Below are positions 33,256-42,053 of a DNA stretch of 64,000 nucleotides, piece by piece. The position numbers and the translations under genes were made by a program. Source of the DNA: DSVZ01 sp964568145 (GTDB lineage: Bacteria; Verrucomicrobiota; Verrucomicrobiia; Limisphaerales; J093); assembly GCA_964568145.1 (NCBI GenBank), contig CAZMOZ010000008.1:124001-188000 (forward strand), written 5' to 3'. Each line of letters opens with the position of its first letter. The first letter of the stretch is position 1. Below the pieces are notes generated by a model. It worked only from the letters and a program-made list of their open reading frames with translations. It had not been told where the DNA came from and made no database searches.

Positions 33256-33866
33256 ACCCAAAAGCCGATGGGATCGCCAAGCCGCCCGCGCCGCGCCGAA
33301 CGCCGGCGTTCAGGATGAACTGCGTTCTGTTTTTCGCACTGGCGATGCTGGCACCGGCGATACCCCTTCAAGCGCACCGCCTGGCCGTGAATTGGCAGGT
33401 GCAGGGACAGACGCTGGTCCTGGAAGGCCGCACCGATGGCGGACCCGCGGCCTCGGCGGATGTCGAACTGCGCAGCCCGTCCGGCTCCGTGCTCGCCACG
33501 GGCAACCTGGACGCCGACGGCCGTTTTCGCTGGCCGCTGGCCGGGGCCACCCAGGATGTCGTGGTGGTGGTCAATGCCGGACCCGGCCATCGCCGCACTT
33601 TGACGCTGGCGGCGGCTGACCTTCTGGCGGCCGGGAAACCCGCCTCAACTCGAACCGCAACTGTCGCCGTCGTTGGTTCGCCTGTAACCGACGCTCCGCC
33701 CGCAGAGCCGCGCGGCGCTGCCGACGGCGCCGAGCCGCTCGCCACGCGGGTGGTGTTGGGGCTGACCTTTCTGCTGGCGGCCGCCGCAGCGTGGATGAGC
33801 CATCGCAACGGCCGGCGGCTCGCGGCGCTGGAGCGGCGCTGGCACGAACATGAGAGCCGAGGTTGA
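33252..33866 (+). CDS. nikL: Small auxiliary subunit of the nickel transporter (NikL/CbiL-like)
   Basis: The 204-residue protein has a signal-like helix (VLFFALAMLAPAIPLQA), a periplasmic Ig-like segment that opens HRLAVNWQVQGQTLVLEGRTDGG and contains VELRSPSGSVLATGNLDADGRF, and a C-terminal membrane helix (VVLGLTFLLAAAAAWM). This matches the NikL/CbiL auxiliary subunits that replace NikN in NikMLQO-type transporters. The histidine just after the signal cleavage site could contact metal. The gene overlaps nikM by four bases (ATGA) and nikQ by 17 bases. Identification is mainly by layout and context. Confidence 0.72.
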   Translation: MNPKADGIAKPPAPRRTPAFRMNCVLFFALAMLAPAIPLQAHRLAVNWQVQGQTLVLEGRTDGGPAASADVELRSPSGSVLATGNLDADGRFRWPLAGATQDVVVVVNAGPGHRRTLTLAAADLLAAGKPASTRTATVAVVGSPVTDAPPAEPRGAADGAEPLATRVVLGLTFLLAAAAAWMSHRNGRRLAALERRWHEHESRG

Positions 33867-34632
33867 ACTGTACGCCCACCGCGCCTCGCCGGTGCATGCC
33901 TGGGACGCGCGCTGGAAGCTGGCTGCGGCCGGGCTGTTCATGGCGGTGCTGGTGAGCCTGCAAACGCCCGCCGCCGCCGCGCTGGGCGTGGCCGTCGCCT
34001 TCGCCTGGCTGGCCGCCGCGCGCCTGCCCGCGCGTCAGGTGCTCGGCCGGCTGGGCGCGGCGCAGATCATTCTCCTGCCCTGCCTGGTGATCCTGCCGTT
34101 TTCGTGGGGTGGCGAAACCACCCGGCTGGGTCCGCTGAATCCAAGCCTCGAAGGTCTGCGGCTGGCGGGGCTTTTGTATCTGCGCGCGCTGGCCATCGTC
34201 ACCCTGGGACTGGCGGTGGTCTATTCCACGCCGATGGTCGTGCTGTTGCGCGCGCTGCAAGCGTTCCGGCTGCCGCGGGTGCTGGTGGAGATCACGCTGC
34301 TCACCTACCGGTACCTGTTCACGCTCTGGTGGGAGCTGACGCGGATGCGCTGGGCGCTGGCGGCGCGCGGCTTCCAGGCGCGCGGCAGCCTGCGCTGTCA
34401 CCGCACACTGGCCCAGGTGGTGGGCGTCTCGCTGGTCCGCAGCGTGGAGCGCACCGAACGCATCCAGCTCGCCATGCGCTGTCGCGGCTTCCAAGGCCGG
34501 CTGCGGACGTTGCAGCGCTTCCATTCGCGGCGGGCCGACTGGCTCAAGGCCCTGGCCGCGGCGGCCGGCGCCGTGGCTTTGCTGGCCTGGGAGCGCCACG
34601 CTTGGGGCGGCGGAATCAACTCCTGGCCATGA
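33850..34632 (+). CDS. nikQ: ECF nickel/cobalt transporter transmembrane coupling subunit
   Basis: The 260-residue protein is a CbiQ/EcfT-type subunit: four to five hydrophobic segments, then the cytosolic coupling helices with two Ala-Arg-Gly-like signatures, ALAARGFQARG and RCRGFQGRLR, which pass ATP-driven motion from the ATPase to the substrate subunit. It overlaps the preceding nikL-like gene by 17 bases and the ATPase gene by four. Length and motif order are normal for the family. Confidence 0.9.
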   Translation: MRAEVELYAHRASPVHAWDARWKLAAAGLFMAVLVSLQTPAAAALGVAVAFAWLAAARLPARQVLGRLGAAQIILLPCLVILPFSWGGETTRLGPLNPSLEGLRLAGLLYLRALAIVTLGLAVVYSTPMVVLLRALQAFRLPRVLVEITLLTYRYLFTLWWELTRMRWALAARGFQARGSLRCHRTLAQVVGVSLVRSVERTERIQLAMRCRGFQGRLRTLQRFHSRRADWLKALAAAAGAVALLAWERHAWGGGINSWP

Positions 34633-35438
34633 GCTGCCTGGTCGAAGTCGAGCGCCTGCACTACGCCTACCCGCAAGGACCGGCGGCGCTGCGCGACGTG
34701 AGTTTTCATGTGCGCCATGGCGAACGCATCGGGCTGATCGGCCCCAACGGCGCCGGCAAGACCACCTTGCTGTTGATCCTCGCCGGCCTGATCGAGGCCG
34801 CCGGCGGCGCGGTGGCGGTGGCCGGCTGCGATCTGATGACACCCGCCGGGCGGCGGAGCGTACACCGCAAACTGGGCGTGGTGTTCCAGAACACCGACGA
34901 CCAGATCATCAACGCCACCGTGCAGGACGACGTGGCCTTCGGGCCGTTGAACCTGGGTCTGGCGCCCGAGGTTGTGGAGGCGCGCGTGCAAACCGCACTG
35001 CGCCAGGTGGGCCTGGGCGAGAGCTACCGGCAGCGCATCCCGTTTCACCTTTCCGCCGGCGAAAAGCGCCGCGTGGCCATCGCCGGCGCCCTGGCGCTGG
35101 AGCCGCAGGTTCTGCTGCTGGACGAACCGACCAGCGACCTCGACCCGCGCGGGCGCCGCGAGCTGCAACACATCCTGGCCGGCCTTTCGATCACGCGCGT
35201 GGTGTCCAGCCACAACCTGGAGTTTGTCCTCGAAACCTGCGACCGCGTGCTGTTGCTGGACGAAGGCCGGCTGTGCGCCGACGGCCCGGTACGTGCGGTC
35301 CTGGCCGATGCCGCGCTGATGCTCCGGCATGGCCTGGAGGTGCCCGGCTCGCTCGCGGCCAACGCCGGCCGGCCGGCCGGCGCTTGGGAATACGCGGCCG
35401 CCGGACACGCGCACCCTCACCACCATCACCACCACTAG
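34629..35438 (+). CDS. nikO: ECF nickel transporter ATPase with natural C-terminal His tail
   Basis: The 269-residue ABC ATPase has Walker A GPNGAGKTT, a Q-loop in VVFQNTDDQIINATV (the NTDDQ form typical of CbiO/NikO), signature HLSAGEKRRVAIA, Walker B LLLDEPTSDLD and an H-loop SSHNLEF. The C-terminus reads GHAHPHHHHHH, an uninterrupted genomic hexahistidine preceded by two more histidines, followed directly by the stop codon. A His-rich end fits storage or sensing of nickel on the cytosolic side. The tail is not a vector artefact, since the flanking genes continue the same operon. Confidence 0.93.
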   Translation: MSCLVEVERLHYAYPQGPAALRDVSFHVRHGERIGLIGPNGAGKTTLLLILAGLIEAAGGAVAVAGCDLMTPAGRRSVHRKLGVVFQNTDDQIINATVQDDVAFGPLNLGLAPEVVEARVQTALRQVGLGESYRQRIPFHLSAGEKRRVAIAGALALEPQVLLLDEPTSDLDPRGRRELQHILAGLSITRVVSSHNLEFVLETCDRVLLLDEGRLCADGPVRAVLADAALMLRHGLEVPGSLAANAGRPAGAWEYAAAGHAHPHHHHHH

Positions 35439-35464
35439 CCGCCTGACGCACATCTGGACTGCCC

Positions 35465-36250
35465 ATGCAATCTGTTCTGCCCACTGTGTTGTTTGCCGTC
35501 TGTGCCTGGCTGGCCAGCCTGCCGGCGCGCGCGCATTTCCCGATCTTGATTCACGACGCCGGGCTGGGCGTGACAAACGGCGTGGTCACCGTGATCGTGG
35601 CCGCCGGGCATCCGTTCGAGCTGGAAATGGAGGCGGCGCCGCGGCCGGAGCGGTTGTGGGCCCTGGACGCCCGCGGTCGCGTAACCAACCTGACCGCCGC
35701 TTTGCAGCCCACGTTGTTCCGCGGCGACACCAACGCCGGCGCGTGGCAGATTCGTTTCGAGCCCGGCCGGGGTGACACGGTGATCGCACTGGACAACGCC
35801 CCGTCGGTGGACCGCGCCCAGCGGAGTCTGTACCGCGAATACGTGAAGGTGTGCCTGCACCGTCGCATGCAGGAAGGCTGGAGCCAGCGCACGGGGCAGG
35901 CCCTCGAAATCGTCCCGCTCACCCGGCCCTACGGTTTGCGGGCCGGCATGGTGTTCAGCGGCCGGTTGCTGCGCGGCGACACACCGGTGGCCGAGGCCGA
36001 GGTCTATTGCGAGCGCCTGAACGACCGCCGGCCCGCGGCCACGGCATTGCCGCCCGAACCGTTGACCACGTTCGTGGTCCGCACGGACGCGGACGGCCGG
36101 TTTGTGGTGAGTCTGCCGGACGCGGGCTGGTGGGTGCTGGGCGCGTACGTCGAAGACTTGGGCAAGGTGCGCCATGAAACCGAAGAGTACCGCCTCGAAG
36201 GCTTCGCCGGGCTGTGGCTGAAGGTGGAGCCCGACCCGCCCGCCCGGTGA
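35465..36250 (+). CDS. nikK: DUF4198-family periplasmic protein (NikK-like)
   Basis: A signal peptide (VLFAVCAWLASLPARA) is followed by HFPILIHDAG, the His-rich start of DUF4198 proteins, and two beta-sandwich segments ending in an Ig-like carboxypeptidase-regulatory-type domain (TTFVVRTDADGRFVVSLPDAGWWVLGA). In NikKMLQO transporters this type of protein, NikK, delivers nickel to the membrane unit. It starts 26 bases after nikO on the same strand. The 261-residue length is within range. Confidence 0.78.
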   Translation: MQSVLPTVLFAVCAWLASLPARAHFPILIHDAGLGVTNGVVTVIVAAGHPFELEMEAAPRPERLWALDARGRVTNLTAALQPTLFRGDTNAGAWQIRFEPGRGDTVIALDNAPSVDRAQRSLYREYVKVCLHRRMQEGWSQRTGQALEIVPLTRPYGLRAGMVFSGRLLRGDTPVAEAEVYCERLNDRRPAATALPPEPLTTFVVRTDADGRFVVSLPDAGWWVLGAYVEDLGKVRHETEEYRLEGFAGLWLKVEPDPPAR

Positions 36251-36251
36251 G

Positions 36252-36995
36252 TCAGGACGACAGCGCCGCGCGCAGCGACTTCAATTCCTCCTCCACCGCG
36301 GCCGGGTCGGTGAGGGTCTGGGCGATTTCGTCGCGGAGCAGCTCGCGGTAGCGCTTGCGCAGGCGATGCACGGCCACGCGCAGCGCGCCTTCGTCCACGC
36401 CGAGTTCCCTGGCGGCGGTGGCGTAAGGAATCGCGGCCGAACCGAGCGTGAGAAACGTCTTGGCGCGGGCGAACAGCTCCGCCTTGCCGTCGCGGGCACA
36501 CTCGCCGGCCAGGCGGTCAACCACCCGCGCCAGCAGCGCCAGCGCCCATTCGCGATCGAAGAGCCGGTCGGGGCTGGCCAGATCCGGCGGTTCGAGATGA
36601 TAGCGATCGTCGGCGTCCTGCCAGTCGAGCGACAGGTGTTCGATGTGGCCGCCGCGCTTCAGGCGGTTGGCCTTGTCCCATTCGTTGGCCAGAAAATGTT
36701 TCAGCGACGCCAGGAGGAAGGCGCGGAACCGCCCGCGTTCGCTGGCGAGGCCGCCGAGGTAATTCCGGGCCAGGAAGCGCTCGAAGAACGCCTGCACCTG
36801 GTCTTCCGCCTCCTCCTTCGAGTGGCCGCGCCGGCGCACAAAAGCGTACAGCGGATACCAGTAGGTCTGGCACAACTCGGCCAGGGCGCGGTCGGAGTCG
36901 GGCGACGACTTGCGCCCCGCGGTCAGCACCACCGTCCAGCGTGTAGTGACGAAGACATCGCGCGGAGCGGCGGAAGTGGAACCCGGCTCGGTCAT
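36252..36995 (-). CDS. ECF-type RNA polymerase sigma factor
   Basis: The 247-residue sigma factor has region 2 (LAELCQTYWYPLYAFVRRRGH, EEAEDQVQAFFERFL) and region 4 (YATAARELGVDEGALRVAVHRLRKRYRELLRDEI) with a long, Arg-rich linker (GRFRAFLLASLKHFLANEWDKANRLKRGG). This is the verrucomicrobial/planctomycete subfamily usually found beside a Ser/Thr kinase-like protein. The adjacent kinase-like gene, which overlaps it by four bases, has lost its kinase domain (36992-38520). A paralogue of this sigma factor is at 63140-63883. Confidence 0.9.
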   Translation of the reverse strand: MTEPGSTSAAPRDVFVTTRWTVVLTAGRKSSPDSDRALAELCQTYWYPLYAFVRRRGHSKEEAEDQVQAFFERFLARNYLGGLASERGRFRAFLLASLKHFLANEWDKANRLKRGGHIEHLSLDWQDADDRYHLEPPDLASPDRLFDREWALALLARVVDRLAGECARDGKAELFARAKTFLTLGSAAIPYATAARELGVDEGALRVAVHRLRKRYRELLRDEIAQTLTDPAAVEEELKSLRAALSS

Positions 36996-38520
36996 GGGCG
37001 GGCGGTGTCTTGCGCGCGCTCAAGCTGGAGGCCGGCAAACTCAACCCACTCCAGCGGCTGCACCTGCACCTGGAAGTTCTGCACCTCCGCCAGCTTGAGC
37101 CCGGGGAACACATAGGTCGTCGTGGTCGTTGGGCCGTTGCTGACCCGGGCGTCCACCACGCCCGGAACATCAGCCGCGCGGGAACGCACGGCGGTGACGC
37201 GCAGGTTCCAGTCCGGATACGCCCGGCCGAAGACCACCGTGACTTGCGCGCCGAGGGTGCCGTCGCCGGCGGCGTGCATTTCAATCTCCCAGTTCGGATC
37301 CTCGCCCAGGCGGGTCTTGGTGAAGCTCCGCGAGACCGGTTCGAAGCTCCGGATGGTGTGCCAGCCGGCGCGCGGGATGCCGACCCGTGCCGACGCCAAC
37401 CTCTCCGTTTCCGGCCAGACGACCTGCACGGGCAGCAACGACTCCTCGCCCGCGCCCCGGACGGAGGCCCGGCCACCGGCGGCGCTGCGGATCGCGCGGG
37501 GAAACTCGAACCCCGGCGGCCCGGCGGCTTCCGGCACGTCTTGAACCCGGAACAGCAAATCAAACCGCCGCGCGGCCACGGCGCTCAGTGGCTGCGGGTA
37601 CTCCACCGTGCAATCCAACCCCGGCGCCGCGTCGCCGTCCGCGCGCCGCCAGGCGTCCGCTTTCGCTTCCGCGGGGCGGATCGCCACCAGCGCCACGGTA
37701 CCGCCTTGTGCCAGCCGGGCGACGAGTTCGCCGGTCCGCGGGTCGCGCCGCGCCTGGGCGGTGGCCGGTTTCGCGCCGGGTCGCACGAGCCGCTTGATCC
37801 GCACGCTCGCGCCGGGACGCTGATCGTCAAGGGCCACCAGTTGCAGCACGCCGATGCCGCCTTCACGCGTCCGGAAGGCAAACGTGGCGGGCAGCCCGTC
37901 GGGCTCGGCCGGCTTCAGAAGCTTCGGCGCATACTGACCCTGGTAAAGTCGCTGCTGGACTTCCTCGGGTGTGAGCGTGTCCCAGTCGCTGTTCTTCAAG
38001 ACCGCGAACACCACGTTGAGCACCTGGAGTTCACCCAAGCCCGCCACGGCGTCGAAGCCTTGTTCCTGCGCCCAGAGGACGTCTTCGCCGATGCCTTCGA
38101 ACGGATGGGTGCCGGGCTTTCCGGGCGGAAAACCGGCGGTCCGGCCGGTGTCGAAGTCAATCAACTCATCGAACGTCCGCTCGACCACGGGGCCAAAGGT
38201 GTACGCTCCCAGGCGTGGCAGCGGCGTGCGGGGCTGCAGCGCGAGGTCGCGGAACTCGACCCAATGCACCGGGCGGACCTGCAGGCGGAATTCCTTCACC
38301 GCCGGCGCCCAGCAGGCCGAGGATTTCCAGTTGCGGGAACAGCCGGGCGATCTCGGACTGCGACGTCGGCTCGAAGCGGTACCCGGCCGGGCGGTCGGCG
38401 GTCACGGTCTCGGCGCCCTGGTCGAGCAGGCACGCCGGGCAAAGCCCGGCCGGCGCCCCCGCCGGCAGGGCCGCGCCGCAGTTGGGACAGACGCTGGTCG
38501 GTTGCTGGCAGCGTTCGCTA
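36992..38520 (-). pseudogene. Remnant of a Ser/Thr-kinase-like gene with deleted catalytic domain
   Basis: The 5' part (about 38520-38310) encodes CPNCGAALPAGAPAGLCPACL, a double-CxxC head, then PQLEILGLLGAGG, which is the usual entry into the glycine loop of these kinases. At the glycine loop the sequence jumps to the C-terminal non-kinase region, AVKEFRLQVRPVHWVEFRDL, in another frame (junction near 38297-38305). From 38299 (GTG) a 435-residue frame continues, ending LEWVEFAGLQLERAQ. About 300 residues of kinase domain are missing and a repeat array abuts the 5' end, where no start codon is seen. The C-terminal frame could still be translated. The last four bases overlap the sigma factor start. 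Confidence 0.7.
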
Positions 38521-38530
38521 AATTGCGCTC

Positions 38531-38642
38531 TTTCACACGATACGCCAGAAGCGTCTGGCCGCCGGCGTGGAAAACCCGTTCGCCAGCCGCGCGCAATTTC
38601 AGCCTTTCACACGATACGCCAGAAGCGTCTGGCCGCCGGCGT
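38531..38642. repeat. Two direct copies of a 38-bp repeat with internal hairpin
   Basis: Bases 38531-38568 and 38605-38642 are identical: each begins tttcacacgatacg and contains gccagaagcgtctggc, a 6-bp inverted repeat. The period is 74 bases, and the preceding bases (aattgcgctc / gcgcaatttcagcc) are also similar, so it is a small tandem array. It lies directly at the damaged 5' end of the kinase-like pseudogene. Confidence 0.85.
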
Positions 38643-38941
38643 TACAGCCTCACCCGGCTAAGCGGCTCACCCGCCGGCGGCATTGCTCCGGATGTCACGA
38701 TGCTCCAAGCCCTTGGCGAAACCACAGCCATCCGGCTCCGCTGCCTCGGCGACCCGGCAAAACTCGCGTCAATGGGCCAAAAGTAGCAAACCCGGATCAT
38801 GGGCACCGGAGGACGCGGCTTGCTTTGAGCCTATTCCCTTGACTTTAAGGTAAAGCGAACCCCACTATCACGCCGCCCTTAACCAGGGACAACCAAACGG
38901 CACAGCCAAACAACGGGAAAAGACCGGGACAACCAAACCAC
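38643..38941. other. Intergenic region upstream of the PEP-CTERM gene
   Basis: This stretch of 299 bases holds no gene. Near 38836-38856 the sequence ccttgactttaaggtaaagcg is unusually AT-rich for the window and could contain the promoter of the PEP-CTERM gene at 38942. Two similar phrases, gggacaaccaaac (38887-38899 and 38927-38939), form a short direct repeat just upstream of the start codon and could be an operator. Both readings are tentative. Confidence 0.4.
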
Positions 38942-39833
38942 ATGAATTCAGGGCGACTCTTCGGGGCAACTCATTCCTCCATCCTCCTCGCCGGCATCTT
39001 CACCTTGGCCGCCTGCGCCAACGTCACGGCCCAGACGGTGGTGAATTTACTCGGACCGGGCAACGATGCCCTCTGGGACGGCAATACTTACCTGGGGGGG
39101 CGATTCCGGGGAAATTAACGAGGCCCTCTTCCGGTTCGGCGATCTGGGCTCCGGCACGGGCAACTTCTATCCTTTTCTCCGCATCAACGGCACGGCCGTT
39201 GAACGCGGTTACAACACCTCCACCCGCCCCCTGGCGCTCGATGAAGACGCTTCTTGGACAAAGAAGCTCCAACTCCATCAGGTTCCCTACCTCTGGCACG
39301 GCGGCAAGCGGTATTTCCAGTTCAACTTGGACATCAACGAACCGAACAACAAGAACCGGTATCTCTCGCTGGATCAGGTCAAAATCTACACCCACCCCAC
39401 CGAGCCGACCACCCCGCCGGCCAATCCCGATTTGCTGGGAACATTGCGTTACGACATGGATGTCGGCAACGCCCTGAACCGCGTGCTTCTGGATGGCAAC
39501 CGAACCCCCGGCAGCGGCAACAGCGACATGGAGATGCTCATTCCCGTGGACGCTTTCTTGGGCGCGAACACCGACTTCTTTATCTTCCTTTACTCGGTGT
39601 TCGGCGAACTGGGTTCCTCGAATGTCACGCCGGGTGGCTCGGGCGCCTGGGCCAACAACAGCGGCTTCGAGGAATGGGCCATTTACGACAAGGCCGACAA
39701 CCCCACCGGCGTCTTCTTCTTTCCGCCGGGAACCACGATCACCGAAGTGCCCGAGCCCGGGCACTGGGTCCTGCTGACCGGCTTGGGCCTGTTGGGCGTG
39801 GGTTTGTGGCGGCGTGGACGCGGGTTGCGCTGA
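38942..39833 (+). pseudogene. PEP-CTERM anchor protein, frameshifted in a G7 run
   Basis: The frame from ATG 38942 encodes a signal peptide (SSILLAGIFTLAACANVTA) and VVNLLGPGNDALWDGNTYLGG, then stops at 39118. One base out of frame, the protein continues GDSGEINEALFRFGDLGSG to the C-terminal TEVPEPGHWVLLTGLGLLGVGLWRRGRGLR, a standard PEP-CTERM anchor: Val-Pro-Glu-Pro, one helix, and an Arg cluster. The shift lies in a run of seven G at 39094-39100; six G would restore one 295-residue exosortase substrate. It may be a sequencing error, a true mutation or a phase-variable tract. Confidence 0.78.
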
Positions 39834-40154
39834 GCGGCCGGCTTCAGCGCCCCCTGTTTTCTTGAATCCGGAGCCCGGCACACGCTGTCGGGGCAACGTG
39901 CCGCAATTCCGGTCCCGTTGCATTGCAGCCGAGGCGCGGCAGGTAGCCGGCCCCTGGCTTAGGGGCCGGACCCGTCGCCCCTCAGCGAGGGGCCACCCAC
40001 CTCCCGCTGGCGGGAAGCCGCGCTCCTTTTTACCCAGGCCACCCCCGGAACTTCCGGCCCTTTCCGTGGTTGCAAAAAAGCGAGGCGCGGCAACTCCGCT
40101 TCAACCGCGGTTTTTCGGGTTGCCTCAGGAGCACGAGCGGTCTATCAGCGGGCC
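39834..40154. repeat. Intergenic region with three consecutive hairpins
   Basis: The 321-base gap holds no gene. Three perfect inverted repeats follow one another: ccggcccct/aggggccgg (39947-39969), gcccct/aggggc (39977-39993) and tcccgc/gcggga (40002-40015). They have very short loops, and no T-run follows. They may stop transcription from the PEP-CTERM gene or be repeat elements like those at 26080-26152. Confidence 0.7.
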
Positions 40155-41507
40155 ATGAACGCCAACCTGTATTCGCGTCGCGCCTTCCTGCGCACCGCCT
40201 CCGCCGCCCTCGCCGCCCCCGCTCTGCTGCGGGCCGCCGCGCCCAACGGCAGGCTACAGCACGCCTGCATCGGCACCGGCGGCATGGGCGCGGTGGACCT
40301 GGACAACTTCCGCCAGCACCCGCGCGTGGACATCGTGGCGCTGTGCGACGTGGACGAGCAGTTCCTGAAGACCGCAGCCGCCCGGGCGCCGGGCGCGCGG
40401 CTCTACCACGACTGGCGTGAGCTGCTCGTCCAGGAGGGCGACCGTGTGGATTCGCTGAACGTGACCGTGCCCGACCACATGCACTTCGCCATCGCCTTCA
40501 GCGCCATCCAGCGTGGCAAGCACGTGTACGTGCAAAAGCCGATGTGCCACGACGTGGCCGAGGTACGCGCGCTCACCCGGGCGGCCCAGGCCAAAAAGGT
40601 GGTCACCCAACTCGGCACCCAGCTTGCCTCGGGCGCGGGCGACCGCACCACGGTGCAATGGCTGCGCGAGGGCGTGATCGGCCGGGTCAAGCACCTGTAT
40701 CTCAGCGCCAACCGGCCCGGCGCGGTCGAAATGTACCGCCCGGTGGGACCGCGTCCCGCCCAGGGCCAGCCGCCGCCGGCGCATTTGAACTGGGATTTGT
40801 GGCTCGGCACCGCGCCCGCCCGGCCGTACGTGCCGGACCTTTACCACCCGGTCAAATGGCGCGGCTGGCTGGACTTCGGCACCGGCTGGTCCGGCGACAT
40901 CGGCTGCCACATCTTCGACGCCGTCTGGAAAGGACTGGACCTCCAGCCGCCGAAATCCGTGGTCGCACGCGTCCAGGAAACCTGGAAGCAGTCGCCCGCC
41001 CGCCGGGGCGACACCTGGCCGCAAGCCAACCACATCACCTGGGTCTTCCCCGGCAACGCGGCCAGCGGCGGCGAGGACCTCACGGTGGAGTGGTTTGACG
41101 GCGAGTTCTGGGCACCGGAGCCGGTCCGCGCGCTGTACTCGGTCGAGGACTACCCCACCGAGTCCGCGATGGTCATCGGCGAAAAGGGCGCGTTGCTCAA
41201 CCCGCTGGGCAGCACGCCGCTCTTGCTGCCCGAGGACAAGTTCAAGGACGTGAAGCGGCCGAAGTTCGAGAACCGCAACCATTATCACCATTTCGTGGAC
41301 GCGATTCTCGGCGGGCCGATGTGCGAATGCCATTTCGGCCAGTCCGGACCGATGACCGAGGCGATTCTGCTGGGCACCGTGGCGGTGCGCTTCCCGGACG
41401 AGAAGCTGGAGTGGGATCCGAAGGCACTGCGCATCCCGAACCACCGCGCGGCGGAGAAGCTGCTCAAACGCGCTTACCGCGCCGGTTGGGAAATCGCGGA
41501 GAGCTGA
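40155..41507 (+). CDS. Tat-exported Gfo/Idh/MocA-family oxidoreductase
   Basis: The 450-residue protein opens with a twin-arginine signal (SRRAFLRTASAALAAPALL). A Rossmann domain follows: HACIGTGGMGAVDLDNF binds the dinucleotide, VALCDVDEQF ends beta-2, and HVYVQKPMCHD holds the Lys that is catalytic in the family, in the QKP form. The C-terminal domain includes FGTGWSGDIGCHIFDAVWKGL with a putative catalytic His. Exported members of this family are numerous in verrucomicrobia and are thought to oxidise or rearrange sugars; the substrate is unknown. It appears monocistronic. Confidence 0.88.
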   Translation: MNANLYSRRAFLRTASAALAAPALLRAAAPNGRLQHACIGTGGMGAVDLDNFRQHPRVDIVALCDVDEQFLKTAAARAPGARLYHDWRELLVQEGDRVDSLNVTVPDHMHFAIAFSAIQRGKHVYVQKPMCHDVAEVRALTRAAQAKKVVTQLGTQLASGAGDRTTVQWLREGVIGRVKHLYLSANRPGAVEMYRPVGPRPAQGQPPPAHLNWDLWLGTAPARPYVPDLYHPVKWRGWLDFGTGWSGDIGCHIFDAVWKGLDLQPPKSVVARVQETWKQSPARRGDTWPQANHITWVFPGNAASGGEDLTVEWFDGEFWAPEPVRALYSVEDYPTESAMVIGEKGALLNPLGSTPLLLPEDKFKDVKRPKFENRNHYHHFVDAILGGPMCECHFGQSGPMTEAILLGTVAVRFPDEKLEWDPKALRIPNHRAAEKLLKRAYRAGWEIAES

Positions 41508-41542
41508 GACTGAATGAGACTGAACCAGGAAATAGCTGCCGA

Positions 41543-41618
41543 ATTCAGCCCGCAAACCGAAATTGCCTGCGGCGACGGATTCCCATCGGGCTCTACGTTG
41601 GTTTTCCGGTTCAGCGTG
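41543..41618. repeat. Possible degenerate copy of palindromic repeat family P
   Basis: The ends ttcagcccgcaaaccgaaattg and ttggttttccggttcag correspond to the two ends of the family P palindrome (57921-57991). The middle is diverged (gcctgcggcgacgg). It lies in the gap between convergent genes. The assignment is tentative. Confidence 0.4.
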
Positions 41619-41696
41619 GCTGGATGCTTTCCTTCGCGGCACGCACAGGCACTCGGCCGGTTCCGATGACACCCACCGGCTGTTTGCGCGCCGCGG

Positions 41697-42053
41697 TCAG
41701 CCTTTGATCACAACCTGGACCGCGAAAGTGCCGAGGTCCTGGTCGGGCGGCTCCCACGAGCGCCGCAGCCGGAAGACCAGCTTGCCTCCGCCGGGCGCCA
41801 CCGCTCGCAGGCGGATTTGCCGCCGGCCCCCTGCCCCAATCCCGCCCCCCTCTGGCGGGAGAAAGTTGTCTGCCACCTCCCGCAAGCCCGGCGGCAACCG
41901 GCGGCCCTCCGGGGTCCAGAGGTATCCCGTCGTGGCGTTCTCCTCGAGCGTCAGCACCAGTTCGTCACCCAGGCTGACGGTCACGGTCTGGCCGTGGTTC
42001 GCTTTGTTCAGTGCAACTTCCATCTGTCCGAAGGTCAATGGCTCGACCGCCAT
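41697..42053 (-). CDS. Chagasin-family (I42) inhibitor of papain-like proteases
   Basis: The 118-residue product has the three inhibitory loops of the chagasin fold: NATTGYLW (39-46), the Gly-rich GGGIGAGG (69-76) and RRSWEPP (98-104), on a short all-beta framework (VTVSLGDELVLTLEE, GKLVFRLRR, FAVQVVIKG). Family members insert these loops into the active-site cleft of C1 proteases. No signal peptide is visible, so it is probably cytosolic. A papain-family protease lies two genes upstream on the same strand, which makes this a natural inhibitor for that enzyme. A gap of 126 bases separates it from the preceding gene. Confidence 0.85.
   Translation of the reverse strand: MAVEPLTFGQMEVALNKANHGQTVTVSLGDELVLTLEENATTGYLWTPEGRRLPPGLREVADNFLPPEGGGIGAGGRRQIRLRAVAPGGGKLVFRLRRSWEPPDQDLGTFAVQVVIKG

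Noticed and set aside
35409..35438. Hexahistidine codons as cloning-vector contamination
   Set aside because: The reading frame is a complete NikO, the stop follows directly, and genomic genes of the same operon continue 26 bases later.
38299..38405. Alternative small protein starting at 38405
   Set aside because: It is the head of the kinase-like frame reading past the deletion junction into the wrong frame, not an independent gene.
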